Below the pieces are notes generated by a model. It had not been told where the DNA came from. It did not search any database and saw only the letters and a list, made by a program, of their open reading frames with translations. Below are positions 59,276 through 64,000 of a DNA stretch of 64,000 nucleotides, piece by piece. The position numbers and the translations under genes are program-made. Each line of letters opens with the position of its first letter. Position 1 is the first letter of the stretch. The stretch is from contig JAKOVR010000077.1 of the NCBI GenBank assembly GCA_029782025.1, positions 1-64,000 of the forward strand, in the 5' to 3' direction. This stretch comes from Actinomycetes bacterium. GTDB lineage: Bacteria; Actinomycetota; Acidimicrobiia; Acidimicrobiales; Acidimicrobilacustridaceae.

Positions 59276-62122
59276 ATGGCCGACAAGATCGTGATCCGGG
59301 GGGCAAGAGAGCACAACCTCCGGAACCTGTCCCTCGAACTCCCACGCGACGCGCTCATCGCCTTCACCGGCCTGTCCGGATCGGGCAAGTCGTCGTTGGC
59401 GTTCGACACGATCTACGCCGAGGGGCAGCGCCGGTACGTGGAGTCGCTGTCGGCCTACGCGAGGCAGTTCCTGGGGCAGATGGACAAGCCCGACGTGGAC
59501 TTCATCGAGGGGCTCTCGCCGGCGATCTCGATCGACCAGAAGACGGCCTCACGCAACCCCAGGTCGACCGTCGGCACGGTCACGGAGATCTACGACTACC
59601 TCCGACTGCTCTTCGCCCGCATCGGCATCCCTCACTGTCCCCATGACGGCACCCCGATCACGCGGCAGAGTCCGCAGCAGATCGTCGACCGGATCATGCA
59701 CCTGCCGGCCGGCACCCGTTTCGAGGTGCTGGCCCCCGTGGTGCGCGGACGGAAGGGCACCTACGGCACGTTGCTCGCGGACCTCGCGGCGCAGGGGTTC
59801 AGCCGGGCGCGAGTCGACGGTGAACTGCACGACCTCGCGGAGTCGATCGACCTGGCCCGCTACGAGATGCACACCATCGAGGTGGTGGTCGACCGCCTCG
59901 TCCGGAAGGATGGCGTCGAGCGGCGACTGACCGACTCGTTGGAGACGGCGTTGCGACTGGCGGACGGCGTCGCCGAGGTCCAACTGGTGTCCGGCGACGG
60001 TGCGGACGCGGGCGAGGCCGACCGGCTGACGTTCAGCCAGCACCTGGCGTGCCCGACGTGCGGCCGGTCCTTCGAGCAACTCGCCCCCAGGAACTTCTCC
60101 TTCAACTCGCCCTACGGGGCCTGCCCCGCGTGCGATGGGCTGGGCACGCGCTTCGAGGTCGACCCCGAGCTCGTCGTACCGAACCCCGATCTGTCCGTTG
60201 CGGAGGGTGCGATCGCGCCGTGGGCGAGTGGGCACGCCAAGTACTTCCACAAGTTGCTGGAGTCCGTCTGCGAGGGATTCGAGATCCCGTACGACACGGC
60301 GTGGTCCGCGCTTCCGGCCAAGCATCGCAAGCTCCTCCTCTACGGGCTCGGCGGGAAGCAGGTGACGGTGCGCTACAAGAACCGGTACGGGCGGGCCCGG
60401 CAGTACAACGCCCGCTATGAGGGCGTCATCCCGTGGCTCCAACGCAAGCACGGCGAGGCGGAAAGCGACAGCCAACGCGAGTCGATCGAGGGGTACATGC
60501 GGGAGGTCGCCTGCCCGGATTGCTCGGGGGCGCGCCTCAACGACCTCGCCCTCGCCGTCCGAGTCGGTGAGCACTCCATCGCCGACCTGTGCGCTCTGCC
60601 GATCGGAGAGGCGGCGAAGGCGATCGCATCGCTGCACCTCGACGAGCGGCAGCACATGATCGCCGACCGGGTCGTACGGGAGATCGACGCCCGCATGCAG
60701 TTCCTGCTCGACGTCGGGCTCGACTACCTCTCGCTCAGCCGGTCGGCGGCGACGCTCGCGGGGGGAGAGGCGCAGCGCATCCGTCTGGCGTCGCAGATCG
60801 GAAGCGGCCTCGTCGGGGTGCTGTACGTGCTGGACGAGCCGTCCATCGGCTTGCACCAGCGGGACAACCGTCGCCTCATCGAAACGCTCGAGCGCCTCCG
60901 CGACCTCGGCAACACCGTCCTCGTCGTGGAGCACGACGAGGACACGATCCGTGCCGCCGACCACGTGGTCGACATCGGGCCGGGGGCAGGTGAGCACGGA
61001 GGATCGATCGTCTACGAAGGGTCGGTGCGCGGGTTGCTCAAGTCCAAGGCGTCGGTGACGGGCCAGTACCTGTCGGGCCGCCGCTCGATCGCCGTGCCGG
61101 CGCAGCGGCGGACTCCGGCCGGTCCTGCCCTCGTCGTCCGCGACGCTCGGGAGCACAACCTCAAGAGCGTCACGGTCTCCATCCCGCTCGGTGTGTTGGT
61201 CGCGGTCACGGGGGTCTCGGGATCGGGGAAGTCCACGCTGGTCAACGACATCCTGCTCCGCGCGCTCATGCAGCGGGTGTACGGATCCAAGGTCCCGCCA
61301 GGACGGCACCGCAGCGTCGAAGGGTGGGAGCAGATCGACAAGGTCATCTCCATCGACCAGTCGCCGATCGGCCGGACGCCTCGGTCGAACCCCGCGACCT
61401 ACACCGGCGTCTTCGACCACGTCCGACGGTTGTTCGCCCAGACCCAGGAGGCGAAGATCCGTGGCTACCAGCCCGGACGGTTCTCGTTCAACGTGTCCGG
61501 TGGTCGCTGCGAAGCGTGCGCCGGCGACGGGACCATCAAGATCGAGATGCACTTCCTTCCGGACGTGTACGTCCCGTGCGAGGTGTGCAAGGGCGACCGC
61601 TACAACCGCGACACCCTCGACGTCGAGTTCAAGGGACGGAACATCGCCGAGGTGCTGGCCATGCCGTGCGAGGAAGCGCTCGGATTCTTCTCGAACCAGC
61701 CGGCGATCGCTCGGCACATGCAGACCCTCGTCGACGTTGGGCTCGGGTATGTGCGCCTCGGACAGCCTGCCCCCACGTTGTCCGGCGGGGAGGCGCAACG
61801 GGTGAAGCTGGCCAGCGAACTGGCCAAACGGTCGACCGGCCATACCCTGTACGTCCTCGACGAGCCGACCACCGGCCTGCACTTCGAGGACATACGCAAG
61901 CTGTTGACGGTCCTGACCCGTCTCGTCGACCAGGGCAACACCGTCGTCGTGATCGAGCACAACCTCGACGTGATCAAGACCGCCGACTGGATCATCGACC
62001 TCGGACCGGAAGGCGGCAACCGGGGTGGGACGATCGTGGTCGAGGGTTCCCCGGAACACGTCGCCGACCACGGGGGGAGCCACACCGGCGCCTTCCTCCG
62101 GCCGTTGCTCCAGACGGGGTGA
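59276..62122 (+). CDS. uvrA: Excinuclease ABC subunit A
   Basis: 948 aa damage-recognition ATPase with two ABC modules. First Walker [16 protein letters not shown]. First signature: [16 protein letters not shown]. Second Walker [17 protein letters not shown]. Second signature: [16 protein letters not shown]. Zinc fingers are [12 protein letters not shown] and [12 protein letters not shown]. Walker B regions [16 protein letters not shown] and [12 protein letters not shown] complete it. The ATG is well placed after a -10-like TAGGCT. Confidence 0.97.
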   Translation: MADKIVIRGAREHNLRNLSLELPRDALIAFTGLSGSGKSSLAFDTIYAEGQRRYVESLSAYARQFLGQMDKPDVDFIEGLSPAISIDQKTASRNPRSTVGTVTEIYDYLRLLFARIGIPHCPHDGTPITRQSPQQIVDRIMHLPAGTRFEVLAPVVRGRKGTYGTLLADLAAQGFSRARVDGELHDLAESIDLARYEMHTIEVVVDRLVRKDGVERRLTDSLETALRLADGVAEVQLVSGDGADAGEADRLTFSQHLACPTCGRSFEQLAPRNFSFNSPYGACPACDGLGTRFEVDPELVVPNPDLSVAEGAIAPWASGHAKYFHKLLESVCEGFEIPYDTAWSALPAKHRKLLLYGLGGKQVTVRYKNRYGRARQYNARYEGVIPWLQRKHGEAESDSQRESIEGYMREVACPDCSGARLNDLALAVRVGEHSIADLCALPIGEAAKAIASLHLDERQHMIADRVVREIDARMQFLLDVGLDYLSLSRSAATLAGGEAQRIRLASQIGSGLVGVLYVLDEPSIGLHQRDNRRLIETLERLRDLGNTVLVVEHDEDTIRAADHVVDIGPGAGEHGGSIVYEGSVRGLLKSKASVTGQYLSGRRSIAVPAQRRTPAGPALVVRDAREHNLKSVTVSIPLGVLVAVTGVSGSGKSTLVNDILLRALMQRVYGSKVPPGRHRSVEGWEQIDKVISIDQSPIGRTPRSNPATYTGVFDHVRRLFAQTQEAKIRGYQPGRFSFNVSGGRCEACAGDGTIKIEMHFLPDVYVPCEVCKGDRYNRDTLDVEFKGRNIAEVLAMPCEEALGFFSNQPAIARHMQTLVDVGLGYVRLGQPAPTLSGGEAQRVKLASELAKRSTGHTLYVLDEPTTGLHFEDIRKLLTVLTRLVDQGNTVVVIEHNLDVIKTADWIIDLGPEGGNRGGTIVVEGSPEHVADHGGSHTGAFLRPLLQTG

Positions 62123-62131
62123 ACGTGCTGG

Positions 62132-62743
62132 TCAGTGGGGTGCGGGCGGCACGAACCAGGCGGCGGTGTCGGTGACCCCGTCGCTGGTCCACACGCGCCG
62201 CCACCCGGCCACCCGGCGGACGAACTCGGTCCAGTCGCTGCTGAGGGTCGCGTCGCCGATCGACTCCGGGCCGCGCGAGGTGTTCGGGAGGTAGCGCTCG
62301 GCGTTGTCGACGACGACGAGGCCGCCGGGGCGCACGAGGTCGAGGGCTCGGAGCGCACACCTGTCCCGGTGGATGCCGTCGATGAGGGCCAGATCGACGG
62401 GGTCCGACCAGGCCGCAACGTAGCGAGACACATCCTCGGCGGGGACGGCGGCGAGATGCACGTTGCCCGTCCGCTCCGTGGCCACGGCGACCTCGGCGGC
62501 CCACGTCGGGTCGTGTTCCACGGACTGGACCCGAGCGACGCGGTCCGCGAACCACCGGGTGCTCCGGCGGGCGCCCCACTCGAGCACCTCGTCGGTCGGT
62601 CGGAGCCACTGGTCGAGGAACGCCACCATCGACGCCGTCAGCCACGGTTCATCCGGCCGGCGGCGCTGCCGCCACCAGAGCGCGCTCCGGTCGACGACGT
62701 AGCGCGGTGTCCAGTGGCGACGGAATGTGATCGCGCGGGCCAT
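62132..62743 (-). CDS. Class I methyltransferase-like protein
   Basis: 203 aa from the ATG at 62743, which has AAAGGAG 5 nt upstream; 28 more in-frame residues belong to the preceding gene. The SAM fold is recognisable (DEVLEWGARRSTRWFADRVA in place of motif I, VQSVEHDP, VDLALIDGIHRDRCALRALD, GGLVVVDNAERY). The glycine-rich motif is altered (EWGAR), which also occurs in some sugar or O-methyltransferases. It overlaps the glycosyltransferase gene by one base (TGATG), suggesting joint action on a glycan. Confidence 0.75.
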   Translation of the reverse strand: MARAITFRRHWTPRYVVDRSALWWRQRRRPDEPWLTASMVAFLDQWLRPTDEVLEWGARRSTRWFADRVARVQSVEHDPTWAAEVAVATERTGNVHLAAVPAEDVSRYVAAWSDPVDLALIDGIHRDRCALRALDLVRPGGLVVVDNAERYLPNTSRGPESIGDATLSSDWTEFVRRVAGWRRVWTSDGVTDTAAWFVPPAPH

Positions 62744-63984
62744 CAGCGCTCCTTTCCGGTGATCCGTTCGAGCAGTGCTTCCCAGGTCGCTGCCATCCGG
62801 TCGGAGCTCACGTGGTCCAATGCCCACCGTCGCGCCGCACTGCCGTGGGATTCGAGCTCGGCGCGCGCCGCCAACGCCTCAGCGATGGCAGCGGCGAGTG
62901 CGTCGGGGTCGCCTGGGTCGACCCGCCAGCCCGCCCCCGCCTCGTCGAGGATCCGGGCCGCCGGCGTGCCCGACTCGGCCGCGAGCACGACTGGCCGCCC
63001 GGCTGCACAGATGGACAGGAGCTTCGACGGTACGGAGGACCACGCCACGCCAGGCTTGAGCGGTACGACGTGGAGGTCGGCGGAGGCGAAGACCCGACCG
63101 AGCGACGTCCGAGGCACGAACGTCGAGAAGTGGACGTGGCCGCTTCCTTCGGCGGCGGCCCACGCCCTCACCGCATCGAGGGTGGCGCCACCCCCGTGGA
63201 TGACGAGGTGCGCGTCGGCCGCCGCGCAGGCCCCCACGACGGCGCGGAGATCCTGGCTGCGACCGACGTTGCCGGCGTACATCACGACCTTGACGCCGGG
63301 CGGCACGCCGATGCCGCGGAGGAAGTCCGCGTCGGGCTCGGCTCCTTCGAAGGGCTCGAGATCGATGGCGTTCGGGATGGCGACGACCTCGGTGTCCGGA
63401 GCCGCCCGCTCGATGAGCGGGATGAACGCCTCGTCGATGACCACGACCGCGGCGGCGGAGCGGTACACCCGCGCCACCAGCCGGCGGAGGAGGCGGAGCA
63501 GCGATCCCGGGGGTGTCGCCACGGCATCGGCGATCTCGGGATAAAGGTCCTGGACGTTGTAGACGAAGGGCACACGTCGGAGGCGGGCGACCACGGCGCC
63601 GACCAGGCCGAGCGATGGCGGTGGCGACGGGACCACGACGACGTCGGGCCGGGGCGCAACGAGCCCGGCGACCAGCGCGCCGATGGAGAACGACGCGTAC
63701 TCGAGAAGGCGCTTGCCCACGCTCGCCCTGTCGGCGGCGAACCAGCCGACGGTCCGCCGCGGGTCGACGCCGGGTGCCGTGCTCGCCCGTTTCACGGGAG
63801 TGACGACATCGACCTGGTGGCCCCGCTGTCCGAGGGCTTGCGCCAGCCCGCCGATCACCTCGGCGTTGGCCAATGGCTGGGGGAGGTAGTACTGGGTGAT
63901 CAGCTGGATGCGCAGGGTGGGTCCTCCGCCGAGGCGAGGTCGCCGCAGCCGGGAGCGGGCCGTGGCCGTGGGCCTCAGCATCAC
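62743..63984 (-). CDS. GT4-family glycosyltransferase (WcaI-like)
   Basis: 413 aa as the longest frame. It is a GT-B enzyme: N-terminal LITQYYLPQPLANAEVIGGL, a Rossmann half with VPSPPPSLGLVGAV and FVYNVQDLYPEIA, then the nucleotide-sugar half with VVMYAGNVGRSQDL and the PSKLLSICAAGRPVVLAAESGT region containing the acceptor-side Glu. The first 23 residues are Arg-rich and non-homologous. A CTG at 63915 with GGAGG 7 nt upstream could be the real start. The gene lies at the window edge, so upstream context is missing. Confidence 0.85.
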   Translation of the reverse strand: MMLRPTATARSRLRRPRLGGGPTLRIQLITQYYLPQPLANAEVIGGLAQALGQRGHQVDVVTPVKRASTAPGVDPRRTVGWFAADRASVGKRLLEYASFSIGALVAGLVAPRPDVVVVPSPPPSLGLVGAVVARLRRVPFVYNVQDLYPEIADAVATPPGSLLRLLRRLVARVYRSAAAVVVIDEAFIPLIERAAPDTEVVAIPNAIDLEPFEGAEPDADFLRGIGVPPGVKVVMYAGNVGRSQDLRAVVGACAAADAHLVIHGGGATLDAVRAWAAAEGSGHVHFSTFVPRTSLGRVFASADLHVVPLKPGVAWSSVPSKLLSICAAGRPVVLAAESGTPAARILDEAGAGWRVDPGDPDALAAAIAEALAARAELESHGSAARRWALDHVSSDRMAATWEALLERITGKER

Positions 63985-64000
63985 ACATCCGGATGGGGGC

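Noticed and set aside
59549-62083. 844-aa minus-strand open frame opposite uvrA
   Set aside because: Same shadow effect; uvrA on the plus strand is fully supported by motifs along its whole length.

Overview
The window is high-GC chromosomal DNA of an actinomycete. A mycothiol-synthase-like acetyltransferase, an ANTAR regulator of the PdtaR type beside polA, rpsA, coaE, uvrB and uvrA in the actinobacterial order, a decaprenylphosphoryl-arabinose gene set, a Tad (Flp) pilus locus without a secretin, and many start codons with a TAnnnT element only 6-9 nt upstream all point to Actinomycetota. The lack of mycobacterial-type neighbours suggests a deep lineage such as Acidimicrobiia, but that placement is inference.

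Layout. 1-244: the left end of an IS110-family element, cut by the window edge. It holds the first 11 codons of the recombinase (minus strand) and about 200 nt of structured non-coding DNA that folds like a bridge RNA. Ten bases of it match the flanking chromosome exactly. 240-1383: mshD-like gene, a candidate terminator-ended small RNA and a 70-aa protein. 1475-10167: hisD-hisC-hisB-hisH-hisA-(methyltransferase)-hisF, an alpha/beta hydrolase and a GroES-like protein fired from one palindromic promoter, then hisI-trpE. 10172-14533: ygfZ, an OmpR-type two-component pair, a J-domain membrane protein and a monooxygenase-like protein. 14535-18064: trpC, trpF, trpB, trpA. 18789-25720: a minus-strand acyl-CoA dehydrogenase / AtuA / biotin-dependent acyl-CoA carboxylase operon. 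25783-29295: DUF1361 protein, truncated haemoglobin, a metzincin lipoprotein, peroxiredoxin, FabZ.

29311-33667: minus-strand type II fatty-acid operon fabD-fabH-fabG-acpP-fabF, in which FabD carries a C-terminal barrel-sandwich domain. 33789-34017: a micro-ORF and tRNA-Leu(CAA). 34127-40318: coiled-coil protein, pdtaR-like gene, polA, a small membrane protein, a methyltransferase, rpsA. 40537-51699: Tad pilus genes (cpaB, tadZ, tadA, a vWA-TadB fusion, tadC), a polytopic membrane protein, two Flp pilins on the opposite strand, and a NarL-type two-component pair. 51765-64000: coaE; dprE1, ubiA and dprE2 (minus strand); uvrB, a GT-C-like membrane protein, uvrA; a methyltransferase and a GT4 glycosyltransferase at the right edge.

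How it fits together. The his and trp genes form two amino-acid blocks that share the hisI-trpE junction; hisG, hisE, trpD and trpG are not here. The fab operon supplies a complete elongation cycle apart from the enoyl reductase (FabZ is encoded nearby on the other strand). The Tad and DPA clusters look like surface-structure modules inserted into the conserved polA-rpsA-coaE-uvrB-uvrA order. Coordinates of genes are firm. Functions named from motifs are family-level. The RNA and promoter calls rest on visual reading without covariance or expression data.
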